Assembly: GCA_019358985.1 (NCBI GenBank)
Contig: JAHHIJ010000041.1
Coordinates: forward strand, 1-56,201
DNA length: 56,201 nucleotides
Reading direction: 5' to 3'
DNA from: Tolypothrix brevis GSE-NOS-MK-07-07A
GTDB taxonomy: Bacteria > Cyanobacteriota > Cyanobacteriia > Cyanobacteriales > Nostocaceae
The notes below the pieces were generated by a model, which ran no database searches, was not told the DNA's origin, and saw only the letters and a program-made list of their open reading frames with translations. Position 1 is the first letter of the stretch. Every line of letters starts with the position of its first letter. This document shows, piece by piece, positions 33,930 to 43,041 of this stretch. Position numbers and translations under genes: made by a program.

Positions 33930-35050
33930 AATTTTTGAGGTTCTTTGATTACGTTGGATATAGTTTTTACTAAGCCAGAAAAACCGTAGATGCGCTAGTA
34001 TCTCATCGAAAAACTTATCATTTTTAGTATCTCAATTTACAACAACCCAAATTTGATTAAAGTCTAGTATATAGGGCTTTGGTTGCAAAAATGTGTGATT
34101 TGTGGTTTGATATAGATGTCATAAAGGGTAATTGTAAATATAAACAATATTGCTCGTATCCAATTAATTACCTGCAAAGTTTTCCCAAGTGAACAGCGAA
34201 ATCAATTATGATGAAAGACTCTTATATCTGCGTTATTCTGACGAAGCAGCCAGAATTCCTGTATATATAGATAAAAATCACAAAAAACCTTTAAATAAGA
34301 GATTTGGAATCCAAACTTTGAGGACGCTCCCCGCAAAGAAGTAGTTAAGCGGACACATCTTGCCGCTACACTGTACCATAAGAGGTCGGAAAATAGATTA
34401 TTTCCCCCAACTCCATAATCGCGATGGCTGTTCGATTGCTGATTTCCCAGCGACATTAGTAAAATTGAATACGTTCTCTGAGTAGACGATGATTGAGAAA
34501 AAGTAGTTCCCAAAGAACCGAGGGGGGGACAAGGAGAAGGGAAAAGGGGAAATGCCCAATAGACATCTCCAGATTCATACGTAAAGACGTTCCGGCGGAA
34601 CGTCTAATCAAGGGTTTCGGGTAACGCATAATTAAATTCGGTCGATGTCTAATAGACATCTCCAGATTCATACGTAAAGACGTTCCGGCGGAACGTCTAA
34701 TCAAGGGTTTCGGGTAACGCATAATTAAATTCGGTCGATGTCTAATAGACATAGGAGTGGAAATGAACTATGCGTTGCCCCAAACCCTTGATTAGACGTA
34801 GCACTGCTACGTCTCTACATTGTTTTCTGGAGATGTCTAATAGACATAAGAGTGAAAATTAATGCATGACCCCGCTTCCATTCCTCTCCCAGAAGCGGCA
34901 ATGCATTATGCCCAAAATCAGAAAATCTGCACAAAGGTAGATGTAAAAATAATCCAAGTAAGTATCATAGAAGACAATGGGTATAACCCTTTACAAAGGA
35001 ATAAATACCGAACTGTGCCGCCTTAGATAGATGCAGTTAAAGAAACCTCA
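33930..35050. other. 1.1-kb gene-free stretch with repeat debris
   Basis: The left part is AT-rich with no credible frame. Around 34317-34390 there is a tract (GAGGACGCTCCCCGCAAAGAAGTAGTTAAGCGG...) that resembles widely dispersed cyanobacterial repeats. 34521-34550 is G/A-rich. 34560-34850 is an array of MITE-like elements, listed separately. The final 200 bases before the histidine kinase gene are unremarkable and must hold its promoter. Confidence 0.55.
34560..34850. repeat. Array of TAGACATCTCC-type elements (two 93-bp tandem copies plus an inverted partner)
   Basis: Unit 1 (34560-34652) and unit 2 (34653-34745) appear identical, each containing TAGACATCTCCAGATTCATACG, the palindrome AAAGACGTTCCGGCGGAACGTCT, TCAAGGGTTTCGGGTAACGCAT and TCGGTCGATGTCTAA. 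From 34746 a third element in opposite sense carries TATGCGTTGCCCCAAACCCTTG, ACGTAGCACTGCTACGT and TTTTCTGGAGATGTCTA. The right end repeats AATAGACATA. Confidence 0.9.
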
Positions 35051-38000
35051 ATGTTAAAAGGCAACCGCTTGCATCTGCATGATATACCTCTGGCATTTTC
35101 CCCCAAACTGATTGGGAAAATTGCCAGTGCGATCGCTATTTGTGTTGGTGGCTTAGTATTGCTTGGGTGGTGGCTGAAGATCGAAATTATCACTCACGGC
35201 TTTTTCGGCAGTGTCTCAACAGTAAAAGCGAACACAGCGTTGTGTTTTGTACTGTCTGGTATTTCGCTGTGGTTGCAAGAACGAGATACAAAGACAAGGG
35301 GAGGGGACAAAAAGAATAATTCTTCTTTCTCCCAATCTACCCCTACCTTCTGGCTTTCCAAAATATGTTCAACAGCAGTGATATTAATTGGTTTGCTCAC
35401 GGTGATTGAATATCTGTTCGGGTGGAATATTGGTATTGATCAACTGCTGTTGCGTGACTCGTCACCTTCTCTGACAACACTTTATCCTGGGCGAATGGGG
35501 TTAAACACGGCATTAAATTTTGTGCTGGTTGCCAGAGCTATAGAACTGATAATTCATCAAAAAACCCGCCGTAGCTTTTGGTATGCTCAAATTTTTGCCC
35601 TGATAGCTGCTTTGATTTCCTTACAATCTATCATCGGCTATGCCTACAAGGTAAAAGTGCTTTACGGTGTTGCTCCTTACACAACATCTATGGCATTACT
35701 GACAGCACTGACATTTATAGTACTCTGTGTGGGGATTCTTTGGAGTCGTCCAGACCAAGGATTGATGCGGGTAGTAACAAGCGATACTGACGGGGGGTTG
35801 CTTGCGAGGCGTTTATTGTTTGCAGCGATCGCACTTCCTTCTGTGCTAGGCTGGTTCATCGTTGAAGGTCAATATCGAAAACATTATGATCCGGCGTTTG
35901 CAGTGTCAATGTTTGCCATCATCGTTATTGTCAGCTTCGTCGTTTTGATTTGGCAAAGTGCAGCGTTAATTGAACACCTTAGCTTAGAACGCGATCGCGC
36001 AACAGAAGCGTTGAAAGAAAACGAACAAAAATTGAGAAGTTTCGTAGATGCTAATGTCATCGGCATTTTTTTTGGCGACATTTACGGGGGTATTTTTCAA
36101 GCAAATGACGAATTTTTGCGGATTATCGGCTATACGCGCGAGGATTTAGTCGCCGGGAGGATAGACTGGATTGACATCACACCACCAGAATATCTGCATT
36201 TGGATGAAATTGCCCTCGCCAAGGCAAAATTAACTGGTGCTTGTACCCCTTATGAAAAAGAATACATTCGCCCGGATAATACTCGCGTCCCGGTTTTAAT
36301 TGGTTACACCCTGTTGGGAGAAGAACGGGAACAGTCAGTAGCCTTTATTTTAGACCTGAGCGATCGCACTCTTGCAGAAGCTGCGTTACGTCGCAGTGAA
36401 GAAAGATTTCGCTTGGCTATTGATAATATCCCTGATATGTTTACTATATATGATGCCGAATTGCGATTGCAGTTTGTCAACGCTGCGGGTTTGCAACGCA
36501 CTAATAAATCACTCCCAGAAATTCTCGGACGCACTGAGGAGGAAATCTTTCCACCGTCCGTTACAAACGCTTATTTACCAACTTTAAAAAAAGCACTTTT
36601 AACGCGCACCTTACAAATAGTAGAAGCCACAATAAATTTACCTAATTATGTCAGCACTACACTCATCAAATATGTGCCAATACTTGACGAACAAGGTGAA
36701 ATTTATCAGATTCTCGGCGTGACTGACGACATCACCATCCGCAAACGTGCCGAAGAAATTCTGCAAAATCAGCAAAAATGGCTAGAAGATGCTGTAAACT
36801 TAATGCCAACACCTTTGCTGTTTATCGAACCAAAAACTGCACGAGTAACTTTCGCCAATCGCGCTGCTGACGAATTAGCTGGAAGGAAATTTCCTTTAGC
36901 TGAATGCGTGGAAGATTATTACACAACTTATTACAGCACAGATGCGGCAGGAAATCCCATTCAAAACGAACAAGCACCTGGGGTAAGAGTTGCTCGTGGC
37001 GAACGTCTGAATGGGGTAGAGTTGAACTGGCACACGCCTAAAGGAATCCGTTCTCTGCTAATATATGCAGATACTCTGCCCGCAATGCACAGTCTTGGAG
37101 CTACCTGCGTCTTGACATTTCAAGACATTACCAAGCTCAAGCAGGTAGAAAAAGCACTTTCATTAGGCTATAAAAGGCTTCAACTTTTATTTGGCACCGC
37201 AAGCGATTTACTATCGAGTCAAGAACCAGTAACATTGTTAGATGGCTTATTCAAAAAGCTTGCCGAGCAAATTGGTTTAGATGCTTATTTTAACTATTTA
37301 GTTGAAGAAAACCAGTCCGTCTTGCGGCTAAATTTTTATAGTGGTATTTCTGAAGAAATTGCTCAAAAATTCGAGTATTTAGAGTTTGGGCAAGGGATGT
37401 GCGGTACAGTTGCAATGGAGCGTCGTGCAATTGCTTTAGAGAATGTGCAACAATTAACTGATGTGAAAACAGAAGTGATTCGCACTATTGGGATTACCGC
37501 ATATTATGGTTATCCGTTGATAGCACGGGGACGAGTTTTAGGTATACTCTCCTTTGCCAGTCGTAGTAAAAATAGCTTTAGTCAAAATGAAATCGGGATG
37601 ATGCAAGCGGTTTGTGACCAGATTGCCATCGCAATGGAAAGAGCAGACTTGATTGCTTCTTTGCAACAGCAGACTCTTCAGTTGACAGAAGCAAATCGGA
37701 TGAAAGATGAGTTTCTCGCAATATTATCCCATGAATTGCGATCGCCTCTCAACGCCATTCTCGGTTGGGCACAGATGCTCCGTTCTCCACGCAAGCTCAC
37801 CGAAACTCAAACCGCTAAAGGTTTAGAGACAATCGAGCGCAACGCTAGAGCGCAAGCACAACTAATTGAAGACTTGTTAGATATCTCGCGGATGATTAAA
37901 GGCAAGTTGCGTCTCAATGTTCACAGTTGCAATTTAGTGCCGATTATTGAATCTGCACTCGATTCTGTACGTCTAGCGGCTGATGCAAAAGAAATTCACA

Positions 38001-38836
38001 TCGAAACTTCAATTCACCGAAATACTGAATTAATTCTTGGCGATTCTGGACGCTTGCAGCAAATTATTTGGAATCTACTATCCAACGCAATTAAGTTTAC
38101 ACCCCAAGGCGGGCGCGTGCAAGTCGGTTTGCAACGAATTAATTCTCATGTGAAAATTACGGTAAATGACACAGGCATTGGTATTAACCCGGACTTCTTG
38201 CCTTATGTCTTTGATCGCTTTCGTCAAGCAGATAGTTCCAGCACCAGATCCCACGGCGGATTAGGATTGGGATTATCAATCGTGCGTCATTTAGTTGAAT
38301 TACATGGTGGTACTGTTTATGTTGAAAGTGCCGGTGAAGACAAAGGCGCTAAATTCACTCTTATGCTGCCACTACTCAACGCCAAATTGGGACAAACAGA
38401 CACACCGAAGAACTCCCCTCCTCCCTCACTCTCCCCCTCCCTATCCCTAATAGGCATTCGGGTACTAGTGGTAGACGACGAAGCCGATATTCTTGACTTT
38501 ATCACCACCATACTCGAACAGTACGCTGCCGAAGTTCAGGCGGTTGCATCAGTAAAAGAAGCCCTGGATATTATAGCACACTTTAAACCAGATGTTTTAA
38601 TTAGCGATATTGGAATGCCAGAAGAAGATGGTTATTCATTGATTCGCAAAGTGCGATCGCAACCCCCAGAGAAAGGCGGAAATATTCCCGCAGCAGCCCT
38701 AACAGCTTATGCTAGAGCAGAAGATCGAATGCGAGCGATACAATCCGGTTATCAGCTACATTTACCTAAACCTGTTGAACCGGCTGAGTTAGCAACAGTA
38801 GTCGCAAGTCTTGTTGGACGCACTTTAATATTGTAA
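35051..38836 (+). CDS. Hybrid sensor histidine kinase/response regulator (membrane, PAS x3, GAF)
   Basis: 1261-aa membrane sensor that should autophosphorylate and pass phosphate to its own receiver. The N-terminus holds about seven or eight hydrophobic helices (20-320), including IASAIAICVGGLVLLGWWL. Three PAS regions follow at about 330-445 (FVDANVIGIFFGDIYGGIF), 450-565 and 575-695. A GAF domain is at about 705-885 (FGQGMCGTVAMERR). The HisKA H-box has His894 (ILSHELRSPLNAILGW). The HATPase covers about 1000-1115 (NLLSNAIKFTPQGG, NDTGIGINPDFLPYVFDRF, GGLGLGLSIV). The receiver is at 1137-1255 with Asp1142-Asp1143, acceptor Asp1186 and Lys in LPKPVEP. A Ser/Pro-rich repeat-derived linker precedes the receiver. 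No PHY-type bilin motif was identified; the signal is unknown. Confidence 0.93.
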   Translation: MLKGNRLHLHDIPLAFSPKLIGKIASAIAICVGGLVLLGWWLKIEIITHGFFGSVSTVKANTALCFVLSGISLWLQERDTKTRGGDKKNNSSFSQSTPTFWLSKICSTAVILIGLLTVIEYLFGWNIGIDQLLLRDSSPSLTTLYPGRMGLNTALNFVLVARAIELIIHQKTRRSFWYAQIFALIAALISLQSIIGYAYKVKVLYGVAPYTTSMALLTALTFIVLCVGILWSRPDQGLMRVVTSDTDGGLLARRLLFAAIALPSVLGWFIVEGQYRKHYDPAFAVSMFAIIVIVSFVVLIWQSAALIEHLSLERDRATEALKENEQKLRSFVDANVIGIFFGDIYGGIFQANDEFLRIIGYTREDLVAGRIDWIDITPPEYLHLDEIALAKAKLTGACTPYEKEYIRPDNTRVPVLIGYTLLGEEREQSVAFILDLSDRTLAEAALRRSEERFRLAIDNIPDMFTIYDAELRLQFVNAAGLQRTNKSLPEILGRTEEEIFPPSVTNAYLPTLKKALLTRTLQIVEATINLPNYVSTTLIKYVPILDEQGEIYQILGVTDDITIRKRAEEILQNQQKWLEDAVNLMPTPLLFIEPKTARVTFANRAADELAGRKFPLAECVEDYYTTYYSTDAAGNPIQNEQAPGVRVARGERLNGVELNWHTPKGIRSLLIYADTLPAMHSLGATCVLTFQDITKLKQVEKALSLGYKRLQLLFGTASDLLSSQEPVTLLDGLFKKLAEQIGLDAYFNYLVEENQSVLRLNFYSGISEEIAQKFEYLEFGQGMCGTVAMERRAIALENVQQLTDVKTEVIRTIGITAYYGYPLIARGRVLGILSFASRSKNSFSQNEIGMMQAVCDQIAIAMERADLIASLQQQTLQLTEANRMKDEFLAILSHELRSPLNAILGWAQMLRSPRKLTETQTAKGLETIERNARAQAQLIEDLLDISRMIKGKLRLNVHSCNLVPIIESALDSVRLAADAKEIHIETSIHRNTELILGDSGRLQQIIWNLLSNAIKFTPQGGRVQVGLQRINSHVKITVNDTGIGINPDFLPYVFDRFRQADSSSTRSHGGLGLGLSIVRHLVELHGGTVYVESAGEDKGAKFTLMLPLLNAKLGQTDTPKNSPPPSLSPSLSLIGIRVLVVDDEADILDFITTILEQYAAEVQAVASVKEALDIIAHFKPDVLISDIGMPEEDGYSLIRKVRSQPPEKGGNIPAAALTAYARAEDRMRAIQSGYQLHLPKPVEPAELATVVASLVGRTLIL

Positions 38837-39244
38837 ATTCTTCAAATAGAATTTGTTAAATTACGATGGATGAATACTGAAGAGACATCTCCAAAAAAGA
38901 ATGTAAAAACGCGACCGGTCGCGTCTCTACAAGGGTTTAGGGCAATGCATAATTAATTTCTGGACATGTCTAAGATTTGGCGTTGCATATTGGCGGGATG
39001 AGTTTATAAACAACGTCGATAAATTTGACGTATTAGACATCTGTTGGAAAAGATGTAGAGACGTAGCACTGCTACGTCTCCATAAGGGTTTAGGGCAACG
39101 CATAGTTCATTTCAAGATTATGCAACGCCTAAGATTTTAGTTATTTTTTTACGTATGCCTAGAGCTATGCAGATAACTCAGGGTGCATATCTTTATGCAA
39201 ATCAAACCTATTAAATAAATAGTGTTTTGATTAAAGTATTTAAT
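38837..39244. repeat. Intergenic repeats between kinase and LuxR-type regulator
   Basis: 38882-38971 carries AGACATCTCC, the palindrome AACGCGACCGGTCGCGT with CTCTAC, AAGGGTTTAGGGCAATGCATAATTAATTTCTGGACATGTCTAAG, i.e. a diverged TAGACATCTCC-type element. 38984-39034 carries TTGGCGTTGCATATTGGCGGGATGA...TTTGACGTATT (related to 28650-28698). 39035-39120 holds another element with the palindrome GTAGAGACGTAGCACTGCTACGTCTCC. The rest is AT-rich promoter DNA for the regulator gene. Confidence 0.75.
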
Positions 39245-39844
39245 ATGATAAGCATAACAAAAACATTACCAACAACAGCCGTTGAATCACCAGAGCTAAA
39301 TAATCCTAATTCTAAAACAAAACAAGTAGATTTTTTACAAAAAGTAATTGAAGGCTTACAAGATGGCATCTTAATCTTGACCGAGATAGGAGAAATCGTT
39401 CATGCTAACGCATCGGCAAAAAGCATTTGTGGTCAAATAAGTCAAGGAATTTCTCAAGCGAACTTTGTACCACCAGCAATTTGGAATCATTGCAAATCTT
39501 TAATTGATTGGAGTTTATTTCCCAACCAACACATCATACTCTCTGATGAGATTGTGCTAAATAAGTTAAATATTTTTCGCTTGCGGATAAGATGGCTAGA
39601 TGTAGATCCGTTACAACGTCCTTGCTTGTTGGTGACAATCGAAAATAAATGTGAGACCTTAAAAAATGTAGCGATCGCTGAAGTAAAAAAATACGAATTA
39701 ACACCACGAGAAGCTGAAATTTGGCTTCTTTATCGCTTCAACTACAGCTACAAAGAAATTGCCGTCCAACTTTATATTAGCCTGAATACCGTCAAAAAAC
39801 ACATGAAGAACATTCACGCCAAGCGACAAGCAAATATTGACTAA
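39245..39844 (+). CDS. PAS-like/LuxR-type HTH transcriptional regulator
   Basis: 199 aa. The first 130 residues look like a single PAS-type sensor (VIEGLQDGILILTEIGEIVHANASAKSICG, then a beta-rich FRLRIRWLDVD...PCLLVTIEN). The C-terminus is a LuxR/FixJ-class helix-turn-helix: LTPREAEIWLLYRFNYSYKEIAVQLYISLNTVKKHMKNIHAK. The second helix differs from the GKSNKEIA consensus but the fold pattern is intact. The ATG at 39245 was chosen; a TTG six codons upstream is possible. Located after the hybrid kinase on the same strand, it could be in the same pathway, but it lacks a receiver domain and the link is speculative. Confidence 0.85.
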   Translation: MISITKTLPTTAVESPELNNPNSKTKQVDFLQKVIEGLQDGILILTEIGEIVHANASAKSICGQISQGISQANFVPPAIWNHCKSLIDWSLFPNQHIILSDEIVLNKLNIFRLRIRWLDVDPLQRPCLLVTIENKCETLKNVAIAEVKKYELTPREAEIWLLYRFNYSYKEIAVQLYISLNTVKKHMKNIHAKRQANID

Positions 39845-40381
39845 AGAAGGTTAAAGTGAAGAATTTTGTTCAAGTCACATGGTTAGTTCATGCTTTAGTT
39901 GATACCAGAAACTAAGAGAAATCAACAATTCAATATTGATTAGTGAAATGCAATTATTCACTACTTTGTTAAGAGTTTCACGAATCAATTAAGATTGACA
40001 TATTTGCAATGCCGAAAAAAACAACTCCACAATTGACCCCTCAGCGCTTGTATGAGGGGTCAATTGTGGGTAATCCAGCAAACATAAAGTTGAATACTGA
40101 TACCTTTATATACATTTTTCTCTGAATGAAGCAATAATTACAAATAGTGATTTAAGTCAAGTAAATTTTAATACAAAAATAATTATTTTTATAAATAGCC
40201 CTTTAGCGATCGCACAGTAATCATCAATTGGCTTCAGTGGGGAACAAGTAGTTAATTAAAATAGTCATCAATGATTATTTACTATTAACTAATAACTATT
40301 TATTCCCCCTGAATAAATCCAGAGAAACTAATTTTATAATCAGATACTTTTTAAGTATTACGAGAATTTAACCTACCAAAA
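39845..40381. other. Gene-free stretch with one strong hairpin
   Basis: 537 bases, AT-rich. The only clear structure is the 17-bp perfect hairpin at 40027-40069 (separate entry). TTAACTAATAACTATT-like AT repeats occur near 40270-40310. No open frame with protein-like composition was found. Confidence 0.5.
40027..40069. other. Perfect 17-bp hairpin
   Basis: CCACAATTGACCCCTCA (40027-40043) and TGAGGGGTCAATTGTGG (40053-40069) are exact inverse complements around a 9-base spacer GCGCTTGTA. No T-run follows, so it is not a standard terminator. It lies about 180 bases past the LuxR-type gene stop. Confidence 0.9.
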
Positions 40382-40837
40382 TCAAGGTTTTTTTTGCAAA
40401 TCAAGTAGTGTATTGTAAACATCAGTTTTTAATTTTTCATTACTTTGTAAGTCTCTAGTAATCTTATTAAAATCGTCAATGCTGAGACCATTTTGTTCAA
40501 CTATTTTTTGAGAGCGATTACAATAATTTACCGCAATATCTCGCGCTTTATTTGGCAGATTGCTGAGGCTGTTGGAGTCGCTACAAACAATCTGGGGAAT
40601 TTCTCTACCACCAATAAGTTTTTTAATTTCTTCAAATGCTTGGCGTCGCTCAGGTTCCATTGCTAAGACTGATTTGGCATAATTTCTAATTTCAGTTGGA
40701 GTTTGAGCATCAACTTGGTAACTGAAGGCAAAAGGGCTAGAAGCAAGACTCACAAAGGCTAGAGCGCCAAATAAAAAGGATTTTTCAAGCATTCGTTGCT
40801 TTCTGGGTCGAAAAAAGAAATAGGGGATAATGTTCAT
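40382..40837 (-). CDS. DUF4168-like secreted protein
   Basis: Up to 151 aa. A signal peptide is evident (LEKSFLFGALAFVSLASSPFAFSYQVDAQ, cleavage likely after DAQ). The mature part is helical and hydrophilic: EIRNYAKSVLAMEPERRQAFEEIKKLIG, a Cys pair (IVCSDSNS, VNYCNRSQKI), then LSIDDFNKITRDLQSNEKLKTDVYNTLLDLQ, which is the DUF4168 ending. Probably periplasmic. The start may instead be the ATG at 40790-40792, which gives a shorter n-region; neither has a strong ribosome site. Function unknown. Confidence 0.78.
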   Translation of the reverse strand: MNIIPYFFFRPRKQRMLEKSFLFGALAFVSLASSPFAFSYQVDAQTPTEIRNYAKSVLAMEPERRQAFEEIKKLIGGREIPQIVCSDSNSLSNLPNKARDIAVNYCNRSQKIVEQNGLSIDDFNKITRDLQSNEKLKTDVYNTLLDLQKKP

Positions 40838-40952
40838 ATGCGAGGTGACACAGAAATACAGTAGGGATATCTTAAGAAGTTTGAATTATTTTAGAAGTTA
40901 GAAGTTCCAAGAAAAGAGATAATCGATAAAAGCTTTATATTTATTGTCAGCT

Positions 40953-41936
40953 TTATCGGTATAACTGACAAAGTTCGATAACTTTAGTTTGCAGTGTTGA
41001 TATCTCGGAAGCTCCTTGTTTGAGACTAACTTCTAACTCTAATAGTACGGGTAAAGTAGAGATAAGTTGTGGCAAAGAAACAGACTTTATTTCTTGCTGT
41101 AAAAAGTAAATGCGCTTGGGATTGCCTATCTCAGCAGCTTGAGCGATCGCTTGTTGATTCCGCTCTCCACTTGAAATCATAATTTTTACCCACAACCATG
41201 TGCGAAATCGACTAACCAGTGTAGCCACTATCCGCAAACCAGGTTCAGAAGCATTCATCAGATCGGCTAAGGTTGTTAAAGCCTTGGCTGTGTCCCCCAT
41301 AATAATTGCATCCGCCAATTGAAAGCTGTTGTGTGTAGTATTTCGGACTAGCCGAGCAACTATGTCAACCTCTAAAGGCTGATTGTTGCCTTCAGTATAA
41401 AGCCGTAACTTCTCCAACTCATTGTATAGCAGACGTGTATCGTTACCTACAGACTCTGCTAAAAGTTCTGCACATTGGGGATTTAATTTCACACCAACGA
41501 TTTCAGCTGCTTGATTCACTGATTGCAGCAGTAAGTCCGTCTTCCAAGTTGGTATCAGCGGAAATTCTCGGAATTCTTTAGCATATTGTTTCAGCAATTT
41601 TGTCGATTTCAGTCGTTCATCTGGTTTATTGCGATTTGTAAGCAATAAGAATGAATTTTCCGGAATTACTGGCAGCGTTCTCTGTAATTCGGTGAAAACA
41701 TTATCTGGGCAGTTCTGACTGATAGTAGTATTCGTCAGCCATACCAAGCGTCCACCAGCACCAAAAATTGGTGTCATAACTTGATTTAGCGCTATTATCG
41801 CTGCATCGGGCTGTTCTGGGGAAATTGTAGTGTAATTAAAACTGATCCAATTGGGATCGAGTATACGCGATCGCAGCATAGCGATCGCCTTTTCGATGGA
41901 AAAATCATCTTCACCCCAGTAAATGTAAACTGGCAT
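40953..41936 (-). CDS. holA: DNA polymerase III subunit delta
   Basis: Clamp-loader subunit that opens the sliding clamp. At 327 aa it has the normal length. The N-terminus MPVYIYWGEDDFSIEKAIAML matches the HolA domain I opening (YxxxGEDxFxxxxA). Domain II contains FLLLTNRNKPDERLKSTKLLKQYAKEFREF, and domain III has LNPQCAELLAESVGNDTRLLYNELEKLRLY, NSFQLADAIIMGDTAKALTTLADLM and LRIVATLVSRFRTWLWVK. No Walker motif is expected and none is present. It is divergent from the 2H-phosphoesterase gene. Confidence 0.93.
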   Translation of the reverse strand: MPVYIYWGEDDFSIEKAIAMLRSRILDPNWISFNYTTISPEQPDAAIIALNQVMTPIFGAGGRLVWLTNTTISQNCPDNVFTELQRTLPVIPENSFLLLTNRNKPDERLKSTKLLKQYAKEFREFPLIPTWKTDLLLQSVNQAAEIVGVKLNPQCAELLAESVGNDTRLLYNELEKLRLYTEGNNQPLEVDIVARLVRNTTHNSFQLADAIIMGDTAKALTTLADLMNASEPGLRIVATLVSRFRTWLWVKIMISSGERNQQAIAQAAEIGNPKRIYFLQQEIKSVSLPQLISTLPVLLELEVSLKQGASEISTLQTKVIELCQLYR

Positions 41937-42053
41937 AGAGCAACCTCAATTAAAAATATCATCGTTTCTTCAGTACAAGAAAAGCTAAATACTTTTTAAA
42001 TCACGAGAAAGTTCCCTAAAATCAATAAACGTGAGTGCGGGAGGCATTAAAGA

Positions 42054-42854
42054 TTGGACGACAATTATCAAACTTACTTAAATCGGGTAGCAAGAATGAC
42101 GCTGCCAGAAGCTTATAGATCCCAAATCCAGCATATCCAGGAATCTTTCAAGTTTCAGCCGCATGTTGAGGGAGCAAGACAAGCTGTACCCTTTCCTGGA
42201 TATACGATAATTACCCCACCGTCGGAGGAAGAATCGGAAAACTCTGCTTTCTATACCAAATTACAAACTTACCAACAACAACTGTTGCAGCTGCCAAAAA
42301 ACGCTAATTTGATTGTTCCTGTACCTTCTAACAGCTTTCATCTAACTTTGGCAGACTTAATTTGGGATAGTGCTTACCAAGATGCTTGCGAAAAAAATCC
42401 TGAATTTGAACAAGAGTTATGCTCTTGCATTGCGGAAATCTTTCAGCAATATCAACAATCCATCACAAACGGAAATAATCTGATTCGCTGGCAGATGTTA
42501 GGACTAATTGTAATGCCAAGAGCCATAGGTGTTTGTTTAGTACCCCAAGATGAAAACTGTTATGAGCAGATTATTAACTTACGTCGGACAATTTATCAAA
42601 ATCCCCAGCTAGTTGCTTTAGGCATTGAACAACATTATCACTTTACAGCACACATTACATTAGGCTATTTTGGCGAGATATCGCCAGATTTAGACCGCAC
42701 AAACTTAAGTACAATGCTTTCTGAGTTAAATCAACAATGGTTGGGAAATTCACCAGAATTTTTGGTAAGTCGTGCCGAATTACGAAAGTTTGACGACATG
42801 ACTCGCTATTATCGTCAACCAGACTCACCAGTTTTACTTATTAGTGCGGGATAG
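42054..42854 (+). CDS. DUF1868-like 2H phosphoesterase
   Basis: 266 aa. Two H-x-T motifs mark the 2H phosphoesterase fold: His96-Leu-Thr98 (FHLTLAD) and His200-Ile-Thr202 (AHITLGYF), both followed by hydrophobic strands. Members of the superfamily cleave 2',3'-cyclic nucleotides or RNA ends; the substrate of this cyanobacterial branch is not known. The start is TTG at 42054, directly after an in-frame TAA, with a strong GGGAGG nine bases upstream (42039-42044), so a TTG start is convincing. Soluble. It shares a divergent control region of about 115 bases with holA. Confidence 0.85.
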   Translation: MDDNYQTYLNRVARMTLPEAYRSQIQHIQESFKFQPHVEGARQAVPFPGYTIITPPSEEESENSAFYTKLQTYQQQLLQLPKNANLIVPVPSNSFHLTLADLIWDSAYQDACEKNPEFEQELCSCIAEIFQQYQQSITNGNNLIRWQMLGLIVMPRAIGVCLVPQDENCYEQIINLRRTIYQNPQLVALGIEQHYHFTAHITLGYFGEISPDLDRTNLSTMLSELNQQWLGNSPEFLVSRAELRKFDDMTRYYRQPDSPVLLISAG

Positions 42855-42855
42855 C

Positions 42856-42992
42856 ATTTAAGTAGATGGGCATAAATAAACCCTCCTTAACGTAGTAACG
42901 GCTTCAGCCGTTAAAATCCTTGCTTTGAGCGGTTTACCGCTCACTACGAACCAGGAGAGTATTTTACTTTTAATTTCGCCCACTTACTTATA
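42856..42992. repeat. Composite MITE-like element with two hairpins
   Basis: The ends are imperfect inverted repeats: TAAGTAGATGGGC on the left, GCCCACTTACTTA on the right. Inside are two hairpins, AACGGCTTCAGCCGTT (42897-42912) and GAGCGGTTTACCGCTC (42927-42942) with the flank ACTACGAACC. A shorter relative lies at 53730-53826. Located between convergent genes. Confidence 0.75.
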
Positions 42993-43041
42993 GTTGGGGA
43001 AACTCACACAAGTGGTTCCCCAATTTTTTGTGAAACTCAGT

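Noticed and set aside
34202-34513. 103-codon minus-strand frame upstream of the kinase gene
   Set aside because: Covers dispersed repeat DNA and part of a G/A-rich tract; composition is not protein-like and no ribosome site is present.
34456-34752. Open frame on the minus strand with an internally repeated peptide
   Set aside because: The repetition is the direct translation of the two 93-bp tandem repeat units; there is no ribosome site and no protein-like composition outside the repeat.
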